Assembly (NCBI RefSeq): GCF_000143415.4
Contig: NW_003314281.1
Location: forward strand, 2,107,149 to 2,171,148
Direction of reading: 5' to 3'
Source: Selaginella moellendorffii
Lineage: Eukaryota > Streptophyta > Lycopodiopsida > Selaginellales > Selaginellaceae
DNA length: 64,000 bases
Shown here: positions 25,466 through 36,441 of the stretch, in pieces
Numbering within the stretch: position 1 is the first letter of the stretch
How the letters are laid out: each line of letters begins with the position of its first letter
The notes under the pieces: model-generated
Databases searched by the model: none
The model's input: only the letters and a program-made list of their open reading frames with translations
Told to the model about the DNA's origin: nothing
Position numbers and translations under genes: made by a program

Positions 25466-25698
25466 TGTTATGATCCGGCGCAAAAAGACAAAGATCTCGT
25501 TGCCCTAGACTATGCTACGCCACCTCTTGAGGTTCCTCACCACCCAACCACCCCCGAGCTACCTCAAAAGCTCCACTGCGCCGCCGCTCCACTGTGAGCC
25601 CTAGGGTAGGTTAAGTCCTTTACCCTAACATGCCTTAATATACCCTTGAGCCTCCCTTTGACCGACGTTGACCACGTAGTCAAAGCTGGCGCCTAACA
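25466..25698 (-). repeat. 5' LTR of the 4.9-kb Ty3 element
   Basis: 233 bp. Differs from the other LTR at about three sites (for example GCTACGCC here against GCTATGCC). It should carry the promoter for the minus-strand gag-pol transcript. Confidence 0.92.
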
Positions 25699-25703
25699 GG
25701 GCA

Positions 25704-27124
25704 TGACAAGCAGGTGGACGTATCTCCAGCAATAGCTGGCTAGGCATTATGCTGATATATCTCTTCCTTTGACGAGCCTTTTGAAAACGAACATTCCTTT
25801 TGTGTGGACCCTTGAGTGCCAAGCTTCCTTTATATAGCTGAAGCGAGCCTTGACAACTGCTCCAATTCTTAAGCCACTAGACTGGAATTTGAAATTCCAT
25901 GTTCAAGTTGACACTTCAGCTTTTGCTATTGGTGCTATTTTATGCCTGCCAGTTAATGGTTGGGATCATCCCATCTTTTATTTGAGTAGTTAGTTATCTC
26001 TGGCTGAAAAGAATTATACAGCTAGTGAATGTGAGGGCTTGGGAATGGTGTTTGCTGTTACCAAATATTGTGACTATCTGCTGGGAAAGCCATTCCTCTT
26101 CTATCTAGATCACTAGGCACTGCACTATATCAATAAGCTTTGTCAACATGGCCGAATCACTCACTAGTTGCTTTTGCTTCAAGAGTTCAAATTTGAGATC
26201 GTGTTGAAGCCTGGAAAATCTCATGTGATTCCTGATCATCTTTCACGATTACCAGGAGAACCTGCCATGGAAGGAGATTATGATGAGCTGCTCGATGCTC
26301 CTCTTTTCTTGTTGGAGGCAAGCATTTTTCTATGGGAATTCCAGATGTGCTCTCAACTCGACCAGAAGCAGAGAACTACCAGGTTGTAGCTGTTCTAGAG
26401 TGGTATCAGGGTATCACAGAATTTCTGCTGCTGGCAGATTTCCCGATATGCTGAAGGTGGCATAGAAGAGGCTTCTTTACCAGTCACGACCTTTCACCTT
26501 GATTGCTGGCCGGCTTTATAAGGAAGGAAGAGGGTGTTCTGAGGCATTGCATTCTTCCTCATGAGGTGCAGTAGGTGATTGGCTCTTGCCATGATTCCCC
26601 CTATGGTGGGCATTAGCAACTATATAGCTTGTGCTCAAAACTGATTATTGGTGGCCAACACTCCAGCAAGATGTAGTGAAGTTTGTGAGAAGTTGTGACC
26701 CATGCTAGCATGTTGGACGTCCTACTTGGTGAGATGCAATGCTGTTACATCCAATTACTCCAGCTCTACTTTTTGAGAAGTGGAGAATCAACTTCAATTG
26801 CCAGAATCATTATATCTTTGTCTGCACAGATCATGTGACCAAGTGGGTGGAAGTTGAGGCTTTTACCAAGGACACAATCGAGAAGGTGGCAGGATTCTCT
26901 ACAAGAACATCGTCACAGGCTTCAGCTGCCTGCTTGAGCTTGTGAGTGATCAAGGTATGCATTTTATTAATGCAATCATTGTATCTCTTACAGTGAAGTA
27001 TGGCATTTCCCATCAGCACTCGATGCCATATCATCCTCGAGCAAATGGCAAAGTTGAGAGAACAAATAAGACACTATGCAACACCATGACCAAGCTTGAA
27101 GGTGAATCTTTCCCACAATACTAA
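25704..27124 (+). pseudogene. Older Ty3 relic: RNase H and integrase
   Basis: In the plus strand, with many stops, one reads the RNase H region (VDTSAFAIGAILC near 25905, LAEKNYTASECEGLGMVFAV near 26000) and then FKFEIVLKPGKSHVIPDHLS at 26180-26240, typical of the end of Ty3 RNase H. The integrase core follows with VCTDHVTKWVEVEAF near 26820, SDQGMHFIN near 26945 and HPRANGKVERTNKTL near 27040 (the D, D and E positions). It is the right part of the relic split by the 4.9-kb element. Confidence 0.75.
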
Positions 27125-29828
27125 TATAGGAGGAGGTATAAAAGGAATCAACATGTGAATGATAAGGTAAAATAAAGTTAATTGCATCCTTACATGAAAT
27201 GAAAAGCTTGTTTTATATCAAATATTTATGAAAGTGTCAAATGTCAATGACAATATCAAATGTTAGTAATTGTAAATTATCATTCTCATCTATCACCATC
27301 ACTTTGTAGCACTTGTGTGTTGCCATCTCCTCCTTCAACATCTTGTAAACAATTGTATATGATATAATAGCACCGTCTAGAACAAAGTATGTTATTTACA
27401 ACTAATATCATTTTATTATATATTTTTTTCTTTTAAAAGAGACAATACTATAGTATAGTAAAGTCATTTTAGATTTTATATTCCACTATAGAGTGGCCTA
27501 AAAACTCCATATTTTGTACTAGCTAATGCAGTGTTTCCTAAAGGGATGTTGTTCCTCACCATGAAGTGATAGTGGGTATGTGTCTATAACTTGTTCTTCA
27601 ATCTATTTTACATCCACATCTGCATATTTTCCAGACCCACCTTTGAGCAATTGCTACAATGCTCAAGAAAATTTTGTAAACCCATGGAGCTATTTGTCTT
27701 GTCTAAAAAAAAGTAGCATATTAGATATTGAATATAATAGCATTTTGTGCTTTTAAGTAGTCCTGCCATGTTAGGAGCAAAATCTTGCAAAAATATGTAG
27801 CATTGCTCTTGAAGCACTAAAGGCAATCCTTCTCTAGTAACAAAATCTAAAATTTCAAATATAGAGAGCTTTAGTTTAGCTTCACTAAAGCCCCTAGCAA
27901 AAAGAGGATTTTTATATGGAAATGAAGGTGGAATGTTGGTAAAATTTGTGATATGAAATGCTGGGGGGCCAAGTACAAGTAATAGTGACTTTCCTTCAAG
28001 CCATTTTTATACAAACTTCCAAAGATCTCAAGGAAAATAAAAAAATTACAATAACTTTAATTTTTCTTGGTAATTTATATACTAAGTTTTAGTATAGGGA
28101 ATGAGGTTTATTTATTATGACACTGACAGTATTTAGATTCTTGAAATGTCAATTTTGGAAATGAGGCTTTATAATCATAACTTTTTTGTAAACATAAGAG
28201 CTTCTAGAATTTTATATTATTGTGTTTAGACATGCTTTATCATTCTAATAAAAGCCTACTTTGCTATGCATATTTTTTTCTACATATAGCAATTTTCTAG
28301 GGAAATAGACTGCAAGGAAATATAGATCATATTATAGTGGCAAAGCACATTGGCACACTGGCACATTGCCACTTTCTTGTATAAAATTACCTTTCAATCT
28401 TGCAAATGTAGATACAGTTTATTCTTTGATATGATATTACTTTTGAGTCTTTCGAAAGATTTTGATTTCTTTTATTATTATTCACAAATAACTCCTAAAA
28501 ACTCTTATTGGGAATTTACCACAAAAATATACCTTGGTCTTTTCATATGGGAGGATTGCAATAAAGACAGGCAATAGAGTTTTTTATATGAATTAGAATA
28601 TAAATTACAAATATCATGAAAAGTTTTATGGAGTAGATTTCTTGGTGCTTTCTGCCGTATTATTCATTTTTTCATTTCTTTTTCTTTAGACTGTTTTTCA
28701 GAAGTAATATGAGCATTTTTATCAATAGTGATTGTCATATGAGAAAGTTGACTCTCTTTGCATTTTTCCCTTGTTTTTTCAGAGATTTGTGTGGTTTGTG
28801 AGTGGAGGAAGTGCAAAAAGAAGTGAAGTAGTGTGCTAGAGCCCCAAAGGGGAAATGCAGCCGAAGTTGGTGAAGTTTAAGTGGTTTTGGAGCCGAGAAT
28901 TTCTCGGCAATTATCTTGCATGCAGTGAAGAGTTGAGAGATGAAAATTTCAGGAAGGTTGAAGAGCTCAGTGAGGGCTTTCCAACGAGCCTAAGAGCAAA
29001 AATATTGGACGTGTGAATTAGAAGATATTTTTAGTTGAAGTTGTAAGAGTGAAGCTTGTGGAGAAGCTTCATCAGCAAAACTTTAAGTGTATAAAGATGG
29101 AATATTCCATGTAGGAATATTCTGAGCATAGCCAAGGAATATTCTGGGAGGTTCCAGAGGGGATATCCTAGAATCTTCCCAAGTGTTTAGGGGTCACAGG
29201 GGCAGTTATTAAGGAGTGGAACAAGTGCATGGAAATGGTGCAATAGCATGGAGTCTCTCGATATCATTTGCATGCAGATTGTATCACCTCACAGTTCTTT
29301 TATTTTCCTTGCTTCCCATTTTCTTAAAATGAAAAATCTTTTGAATGAAAGAATAGTATGTAATTATATGATAGCTGTCAAAGTAGTCAAAAAATGAAGT
29401 AGTCAAATCAAAATATGACAGCTGTAACAATAGTTATAGTAAAATAATATAGCTTTACAAAAGATAGGTTCTTATGAACTTTGTCTTTTTCAAATGACTC
29501 AATTTAGTAGATCAGTCAAGCAATCAAGATTCTAAAGGTTAGATTTTAGGGTTCCTTCCTCTTCTAAACCCTAGCTCTTCTCTACGGTTTTGGATTTTGA
29601 ATGTAAGTCTTCCATTGGCTCTCATAATGTTACCAAAGTTCCAAGGAGATGGCTAAGAAGATGCTCAAGTCCATATTGACCAAACAAAGAGTTTTCAACA
29701 CAAATCCTTTGCCTCAAGCACAATATTTCCTCATCACATAAGCATGGACTGAATTCTTTGTGTTGGGTGGTGGTGCATCCTCTTCACAACAACACCAAGC
29801 TTAGCAGGATATGAAGGGGAAGCATGTA
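27125..29828. other. Stretch without recognisable genes
   Basis: AT-rich non-coding DNA. Short open frames (27608-27826 minus, 28350-28577 plus) show no family features. 28780-29760 is less AT-rich and could be an old LTR-like repeat, but no ends could be fixed. Confidence 0.5.
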
Positions 29829-30702
29829 GATGCTGTAAACGACTAAATTTTCCATTCTACTTTAGTCACTTAACCACACCTCCGACCACTTGGAGGAGTC
29901 TCATTCACAACCTCCATAAGTCCAATCCAGGACTTGGGACTTGCTAGCCCCGAGAATGGCATCCATGCCACTCAACATTTGCACTTGGTCCAAGTGCTCC
30001 ACGTGTCCGATCCCATGACCGACACTCAAAGGTACCACCGACATAGCAGCCCGTTACGCTAAGGCCATGCCCAATCACCTTTGCCACACTGGTAGTCCAC
30101 TACCACTTGCATCACAGTCTTGGCTCTCCAAGACTAGGCAAACCATCCGTGAGTGGTCATCTCAGATCCACTCCTTAGCATCCTTAGGATGCCCACCGAC
30201 AAGGGGAATAGCCTTCCCCAATATCCCTTGGTCACTACCCCAGAGGACTGCGCCTCTTACTCTCCACAGTCTGGGCCTTTGGGACAACATTTCGGAACAC
30301 CGTGGCCTTACGCAAGCCACCTGGGTACTCTCCTCGCCTTTCGTCTTTAGGTGCTCTAGCCATGGGCTTAGAGCGAGGTTCCGTTGAGCCACGACAGGTA
30401 TCCAAGTAGGTAGTGCCACCCACACTTGGACTGGGAGCATCGGCCAGTCGATCTCCCGGGGGAACTAGAGCCGGCTCTTGAACACTTCACCAAGTTACCC
30501 CACTTGTCGGTCTGTGTTCACTCTAGTCTTGGACTTCCCAGTGGGCAGCTCCTCACCCAACACTGGGTCCGGCCTTCCTGGGCCAAACTGGCCTTTCCTG
30601 GCCAAACTGGCTCCACTGCAGTCCTCCCCCTACTATACTTTTGGAGCTCACCAAACCCCCCAGGGTCTGGGAGACGAACGCTTTGGGCTTTCACCCTCTC
30701 AG

Positions 30703-30890
30703 GCTCCGGACTCGGACTCGGACTCGGACTCGGACTCGGACTCGGACTCGGACTCGGACTCGGACTCGGACTCGGGCTCGGGCTCGGTCTCGGCCTCGGC
30801 CTCGGTCTCGGTCTTGGTCCCGATCTCGGTCTCGGTCTCGGTCTCGGTCTCAGTCCCGGTCTCGGTCTCGACTTCGGACTCCATCTCGGA
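30703..30890 (+). repeat. CTCGGA hexamer array
   Basis: GGACTC hexamers repeat about a dozen times at 30705-30775. They grade into CTCGGT/CTCGGC variants up to about 30880. Because the period is six, all frames stay open and give Ser-Asp, Gly-Leu or Arg-Thr dipeptide runs. Confidence 0.9.
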
Positions 30891-31330
30891 CTCCATCTCG
30901 GACTCCATCTCGGGTCCATCTCGGACTCCATTTCGGGTCCATCTCGGGTCCACCTCGGACTCCATCTCGGACTCCATCTCGGACTCCATCTCGGGTCCAT
31001 CTCGGACTCCACTTCGGACTCCATCTCGGGTCCACCTCGGGTCCACCTCGGATCCACCTCGGACTCCACCTCGGGTCCATCTCGGACTCCACTTCAGACT
31101 CCAACTCGGGTCCATCTCGGACTCCACTTCGGACTCCAACTCGGGTCCATCTCGGACTCCACTTCGGACTCCAACTCGGGTCCATCTCGGACTCCACTTC
31201 GGACTCCAACTCGGGTCCATCTCGGACTCCACTTCGGACTCCAACTCGGGTCCATCTCGGACTCCACTTCGGACTCCAACTCGGGTCCATCTCGGACTCC
31301 ACTTCGGACTCCAACTCGAGTCCATCTCGG
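30890..31330 (+). repeat. Minisatellite, about 35-bp unit
   Basis: Blocks of CTCCATCTCGG, CTCGGGTCCAT and CTCCACTTCGG. From 31081 to 31325 they settle into about seven near-perfect tandem units of 35 bp (starts at 31081, 31116, 31151, 31186, 31221, 31256, 31291). Three units (105 bp) restore the frame, which explains the 35-residue protein-level repeat in the spurious open frames. Confidence 0.9.
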
Positions 31331-31566
31331 ACACTTCCACGTGTCATGTGTTGGTCCTTTTGGGTCCCTTTTTGGAGCCTCGCTTTTTACTCGCTTCGTG
31401 CTCGTTCCTCGAACACTTCGTTGGGAGTTCCACTCCCGCTCTTGACTTTTCAAGTCGGAGCTTTTGGTCCAAACGTGTTACGCTCGTTTGGCTCTCGCTT
31501 CGGCCACTACCATGTGGCGCCCTTCCAGCTCCACTTTGGGGCCTAGGGATTTTGTGTCTCACAGAT

Positions 31567-31588
31567 GCTCTATTTCGTTAAAGTGGGA
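31567..31588 (+). repeat. Left terminal inverted repeat, copy 1
   Basis: 22 bp starting GCTCTATTTCG and ending AAAGTGGGA. Its reverse complement is found at 45686-45707 with one mismatch, and the same sequence starts copy 2 at 55146. A second GGGAC block follows shortly inside (AAAATGGGACTAGG). Confidence 0.85.
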
Positions 31589-32224
31589 TTTATTCAGTAA
31601 AATGGGACTAGGTACAAATTTTCAAGTATTTGAAAATGACGTGAAATTATATGTTTTTTGTCCAGGGGCTAGACATATCTGGGGCATGGTGACTAGCGCG
31701 GTGACTTTGTGTCCAGACTGAGTCCATCTGGTTGTATAATAAATCTTATTGTCAAGGTGAACAAGCCGAATTTGAAGCTAAAGAAGAGCGATGGCATGCG
31801 CGCACACACTATTTGTTTGTTCATTGAGCATGTGGTGAGCTTTCCAAGATGAACATCATTCCTATTAGCCAGACATATAACTTAATGGTGAGAACATTTA
31901 GATATTATTCAATGTTATCTTTTTCTAACGAATCTAATTGTGAAGGTGTAGCAAGAGGCATTGCTAGTCTGGAGAAGTCATTTAACTCATTTGACCCTTA
32001 GTGTATTTTCATAAAACTAAATAACATTCATATTATTAAGGAATTTCTCTAGTACTTTTTTTTTATGACATAGAGGCTTGCATTTCTTTCAAAGGTGATT
32101 TAGTAAAAGGCCTGAGGGCACATGCCATTCTATTTCTCAGACCGGTATTAAGATATACTAGTGCAAAGGGAAAAAGGTATTTGGTGATCAAGTAAATGGC
32201 ATGAGGGCACACGCCATTATAAGC

Positions 32225-32482
32225 CTAAGCGCTAGTGGACACCTCCTTTTTGGTACTCTCAGCGGTACTATCATCCTTCTCCGGGTCAGTTGTTTTGCTT
32301 TGGATTGTTGTCTCTGACGTTACTGGGGCGTTCTCGATAGTTGTTAATGTTGCCGTTTGTTCAGAAAAATTATCACCTGGAGTATAATACGGGGAGTTTG
32401 GAAGACTTATATATTCTACATCTTCACCTATCTCCTTCTCCGTCTCCTTTTTAGCCTCACTTACAGATTTTGTGCTTGCCAT
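32225..32482 (-). CDS. Small acidic protein, 85 aa (copy 1)
   Basis: The ORF starts MASTKSVSEA in a good context (GCCATG on the minus strand is preceded by a purine-rich leader) and ends SSTKK-like ...EVSTSA before TAG. It is rich in Glu, Lys, Ser and Thr, with no domain, signal peptide or membrane segment. Copy 2 (55804-56061) has the same length, with about five base differences and no frame break. It lies 0.7 kb downstream of gene A on the same strand and could be a separate gene or a 3' exon of gene A. I could not find a splice that keeps the frame. Function unknown. Confidence 0.45.
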   Translation of the reverse strand: MASTKSVSEAKKETEKEIGEDVEYISLPNSPYYTPGDNFSEQTATLTTIENAPVTSETTIQSKTTDPEKDDSTAESTKKEVSTSA

Positions 32483-33184
32483 GAGAACGCTCTTCACCCT
32501 AAAATATGGAGTTCGTTATGTTATAAAAGGAAACCAACACACACGCTGCAAGGGAATGATGGTACATAAAGCACGTAAGCCCACAATATGGGTTTATGTG
32601 CCATTAATATGGGCCACACGCCATATTATTAAATTTATGCACGTGTGATTGGTAAATGCCATCTTTGTTTTACCTCACACACTATATCAGGCCTAATGAA
32701 CCATATCACATGTGCGCACATGCTATATATATGGAGAAGTATTATGCAAGGATAGAAAAATTCAATGCATGATTGTGGAGAGCAATGGCATGAAGCCACA
32801 TGCTAAATAACATTTTAGAGAAAGAATTAAAATAAAAACATGCAAACAATACTGAGTGGACCAAGACTTAGAAGTGCACAATTGAATGAGGTATTTCTAA
32901 TAAATATTTCACTCACCTCATATAGGAATGGCTACCACTCTCAAATGGCGTATCGCCTCATGCCATCACCTCGCAATTTGTTATAACAATCCGATGAATT
33001 CATATTCGGCTTGTTCACCTTGAACTTTAAGTAAGATTTGCTAGAACAACTAAGAATTTATACTTGTTATTTGTATCATCTCACCTAGGAATGGCGTAAG
33101 GCCACATGCCATCACGCCTCCTCTGATTCAGATTCAAATTGTTCACCTTGAAATAAAATACATTAGAAACTTAGTAAAGGAATA

Positions 33185-36100
33185 TTAATGAATCTCACCT
33201 TGAACCCGGGTTATGAATGCTCTTGCTGCATCTCTTGCATGGTCTGGCAAGGTGATGGTGGCACTCTGCTTCCACATCCAACCATGCACAACATTATCCA
33301 CCGATATGCTCATGCTGGGATCCCTTGGATTCAGCACCCATCTCTTTTCTAGGCAATCCTTCGTATATCCGGAACTTGGCTTGAACCACTCCACAGTTAC
33401 ATTGAAGGAGTTAGTTTTCGCGTCCTCCTCTGCATCAGTGATGCAGCACCCCACCCATATCATTTGTTTTTTATTATTGGGTCTGACAAGCACGACCATT
33501 CCTTTGCAGACCTGTACTGGATTGAATGCTGAATCCGGCTTCTTGTTCCTCGGCCCACAATAGTGATCCTCAACATCGTTATCTATCACTGCATTTCCAG
33601 AGGACATTGTTCCGCTACTATCTGGTGCTCTGGGTTCTGGCCAAAAGGACTCTTCCAATTCTTCATATACAACCGGCCCATTTTGGATAGCAGATATAAT
33701 CTTCTCCCAGTATTCGAGCAAAGGCTTGCACCTCTAAAAATAGGATTCTCCACCAAACACCAACCCCCTCTTCCAGAAGGCAATATGCTGTCTAATCCTG
33801 GCCACTATACTTTCCTGGTCTTTGAGTCCATCCGGGTGCATCGGCCGTGGAGAACCCTGAGGAATCATAGGTTCCCTAGTTATGGGATCTCTCTTGAAGA
33901 GTTCAATGCTGTCCACTGGCAGCCACACTGTGTCCCATTCTCTCATCTTGTACCTCATCACTGGAGCACCGTCACGCATGCTGAAATGAAACTGAAGAGG
34001 CTTGGAGTGGCCAATCAGCGTTTCGGATCCGTCCTTGATGTAGCCTCTTACAAACCCCTTAAAGTCTGGAACCTCTGTCACAAGTGCAGCTTCAATAGTG
34101 CCTTTGATGCAATTTTGGAATTCATCGTAGAGTTGTGGGAGGGTGAGGACATTGGATCGCCGGAGGGACTCTGCTAGGTGACTGAACATGGCATCGACGT
34201 CTTCATGAGTGTGCCCAACCATGAGAAAGCCAAGTGTAACCGTTTCAAATATGCCTTTGGCAACAAGCATCACCAAGTACATGAAGACGTACATGTTTTT
34301 GTTCTCACTGCCAGCATTGTCTGTTTGGAGCAGAAGATGGGGTGGAAGGCCACATCAGCCGCAAGAACTTCCTTAAGATTCTGCTTCGTTTGGATGAGGC
34401 TGTGCATTCACCGGGCGACCAGCCTTGTCAGAATGGCATGAGGCCTCACGTGATAACCTTACAATCTGACGGCCAACATATTCACTGGGATGGCATGGGG
34501 CCCCATGCGATACTGCAAGCCTTTGCTCCTCCTCCAGCTGAACCCTGTATGGGGTTCGATCGACAAGGGCCTTATGCAAGGGTTGGCCGTTCAGCTCAGT
34601 TTGCGCACTTTGCAGAGACCTTAAGTGTTTTGCTAGGGACGCAATCATCATGTTTGCACCCCTGCCACCCCATAGAGGTACAAAGAAGTTCCCATAGTTC
34701 TGGGCACCATGCCCATGAGCGATTATGCCAAACAGAGACACAGGCAGCTGCATGGATGAAGAGATTGCCTTGGGGGCAGGATTGAGTCGAGGTAAGCACG
34801 TCTTTTTCTGGTCCATTTTGTCGTGGATGATGCAGAGGTAAGAGTCAGGTCTCTCCATGGAGAGAATCCTGTTATGATAATATGCAGTCCTGCAGCTTCT
34901 CTGCTCGATGTTGTGGTCGAGCCGCCTTCTAACCAACGTCTCTCGCTCTTGAGCGATGCAAGAATTCTTCGACAAAGCCATTTTGATAGCAGTGCACTCG
35001 TCACACTTTGAAAAGCTGGAGTACTTTCCTATACTCACATCCCTGAACCTGTTGCTCCACAATCTACTAAATCTAGATTGGCTCAGCTTCCTGTAGCCAT
35101 TACTCTAGAGTTCCCGATTCGCATCTTCCAATATGGCCCCCTTGGTATACATGGAAGGGAGAACTCGTTGGGTGTCTCGTGTTCCATCTTCCAAGAGGCG
35201 GGTTTTATGTGGTTGCTGCTCGCTACATGTCTCGACAAACCTCTTGAAGATTGCCTCTCCATATACAACATGACCCCTGGTTTTGTGAGTACCGTCGTTC
35301 CCATGGACTGCCTGTTGAACCCTTTGTTCCTCGAACTCAGTTTTGATTCTGTAGAATGTGCTTCGAGGGACTCCATAAATGATTCTCCATGCCTTCATGC
35401 AAACCAAACCCCTCTGGAAGACCATGCCCCCCAACTGATGTTCTGAAGCATCAACAGATGACTGTAATGCCTCATACACAAAATTGCGAGCTGCCTTCCA
35501 GGACAATGTCTTGTATCTTGCTCTCTCCTCTTCAATAGCATCCCAATCAGCATGTTGACAGCACCTCCTCTTGCAACAAGCAACTGTCGAGACCATTCGA
35601 ACCTCCATCGCCATTTTCTGCCTTTTCGGTTCGTTGCTTAGATCCCTTTGGCTGCGCTTTAGGAAGGTGTACTTTCTTTTCCCATGAAGAGATGTTCTGC
35701 CATCAGTTGTAGTGGTGTTTGATTGTGAATCCTTCACATTCTCAAACACTAAGTGCCTCAATTTCCACCGCACAATACTTCCAATAGTCAGACTGTTTTC
35801 TTCTGTGTCAACAACCTCTAAAATCGCAACTCCAATATCATCCCAGCCCAATTCTTGATTAGCAACCGCATCTCTTGGATCGACAACTGTGGCTAAGCCC
35901 TCAACTACCACCTCCCCCTCGGGGTTGTTTAGAAACACCTTTGCCTAAATCCATGTAGCACGGTTCTTAAGATCCACGGAGGGAACATGCGTCGCACTTG
36001 CGCTGTCCCCAACATCTGCTTTCTTCTGAAGATTTTTCAAGGCAACAACAACATTTACCCGGACGACCATCTCTCCTCGTTCAATAGCGACCACATTCCC

Positions 36101-36253
36101 ATCGAAGACAGTCTCTACTGATACAGCAGCATTGCCTTCCCCAAGCCTTTCACAGTGTATAACAAAGTTCCGATCCATAGACACAAGGGTCCCTTTTGCA
36201 ACTCTCTTCCCACCATTCAAAATGTAAACCTTTTCCCCAACCCTGAAGGCCAT
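33185..36253 (-). pseudogene. Gene A, copy 1: DDE transposase-like, four nonsense codons
   Basis: Same frame and exact length (3,069 nt) as the copy 2 gene at 56394-59462, with no indel. It is interrupted by TAG at 35945-35947, TAG at 35105-35107, TAA at 34373-34375 and TAG at 33734-33736. Copy 2 has CAG, TAG, CAA and CAG at these four places, so three are copy-specific C-to-T changes of Gln codons and one is shared. Domains as in copy 2: SH3-like/DUF8039-like N terminus, helix-rich middle with Cys clusters, DUF7869-like core (HDKMDQKK; GHTHEDVDAMFSHL), and an SH3-like C-terminal segment (MVVLVRPNNKKQMIWVG). If standard code applies, it cannot make a full protein. Confidence 0.75.
34433..34511 (-). 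other. Two quasi-palindromes inside the gene A frame
   Basis: Motif copies at 34433-34454 and 34490-34511 sit inside the open frame, encoding AVSHGAPCHPSE and LSREASCHS. The minus strand offers GTATCG or GTAAGG donors and CAG or AAG acceptors here, including a 90-nt in-frame choice. This may be an unrecognised intron like the motif-bearing introns of gene B. The same arrangement is present in copy 2 at 57642-57720. Confidence 0.45.
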
Positions 36254-36441
36254 TCTGAAAGTGCAGTAAAGAAGTTAAGACCATACAAAAAATGATTGGA
36301 GAATGGCCTAAATCATAACATACCAAACAACCTCAATAGCATGAGGCCACATGCCATTATTCAAACATGCTATTGACACCCACGTGAAATTTCGCATTCA
36401 CAAAATTGGCATGAGCCCTCATGCCATTAGTGGTACCACTA

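Larger units (their letters stand above)
20783..25698 (-). mobile_element. Near-complete Ty3/Gypsy LTR retrotransposon
   Basis: A compact 4,916-bp element, minus orientation, with 233-bp LTRs at 20783-21015 and 25466-25698, a 5-bp target-site duplication (GGGCA), a primer-binding site next to the 5' LTR, a polypurine tract before the 3' LTR, and a single uninterrupted gag-pol frame. I count about three mismatches between the two LTRs by eye, so it is a recent insertion. It sits inside an older Ty3 relic. All signals for autonomous transposition are present, so it may be competent. Confidence 0.93.
29834..31563. mobile_element. Solo LTR, 1.73 kb, with target-site duplication GATGC
   Basis: Starts TGTAAACGACTAAATTTTCC and ends TTTTGTGTCTCACA (TG...CA). 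It is flanked by GATGC on both sides (29829-29833 and 31564-31568). No internal region or second LTR adjoins, so it is a solo LTR left by recombination. Its middle is a large simple and minisatellite block. Related copies or fragments occur at 8740, 9000-10350, 11261-12922, 49799 and 50871. It landed exactly at the left end of the 14-kb element, so that element's left flank is upstream of 29829. Long Ser/Asp- or Arg-rich open frames here are by-products of the repeats. Confidence 0.88.

Noticed and set aside
30426-31581. Long open frames (up to 367 codons) rich in Ser-Asp, Gly-Leu or Arg
   Set aside because: They arise in all frames because the LTR core is a 6-bp and 35-bp repeat without stop codons. 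There is no sign of a selected protein.
33213-34177. Plus-strand open frames overlapping gene A (and their copies at 56422-57650)
   Set aside because: They are antisense shadows of gene A. Gene A has family motifs and they do not.
33185-36253. A nuclear code in which TAA and TAG mean glutamine, as in some ulvophyte green algae
   Set aside because: Kept only as an alternative. Helitron decay includes a TGA at an expected Arg (C-to-T as well), and the simplest single cause is C-to-T mutation in methylated transposons.
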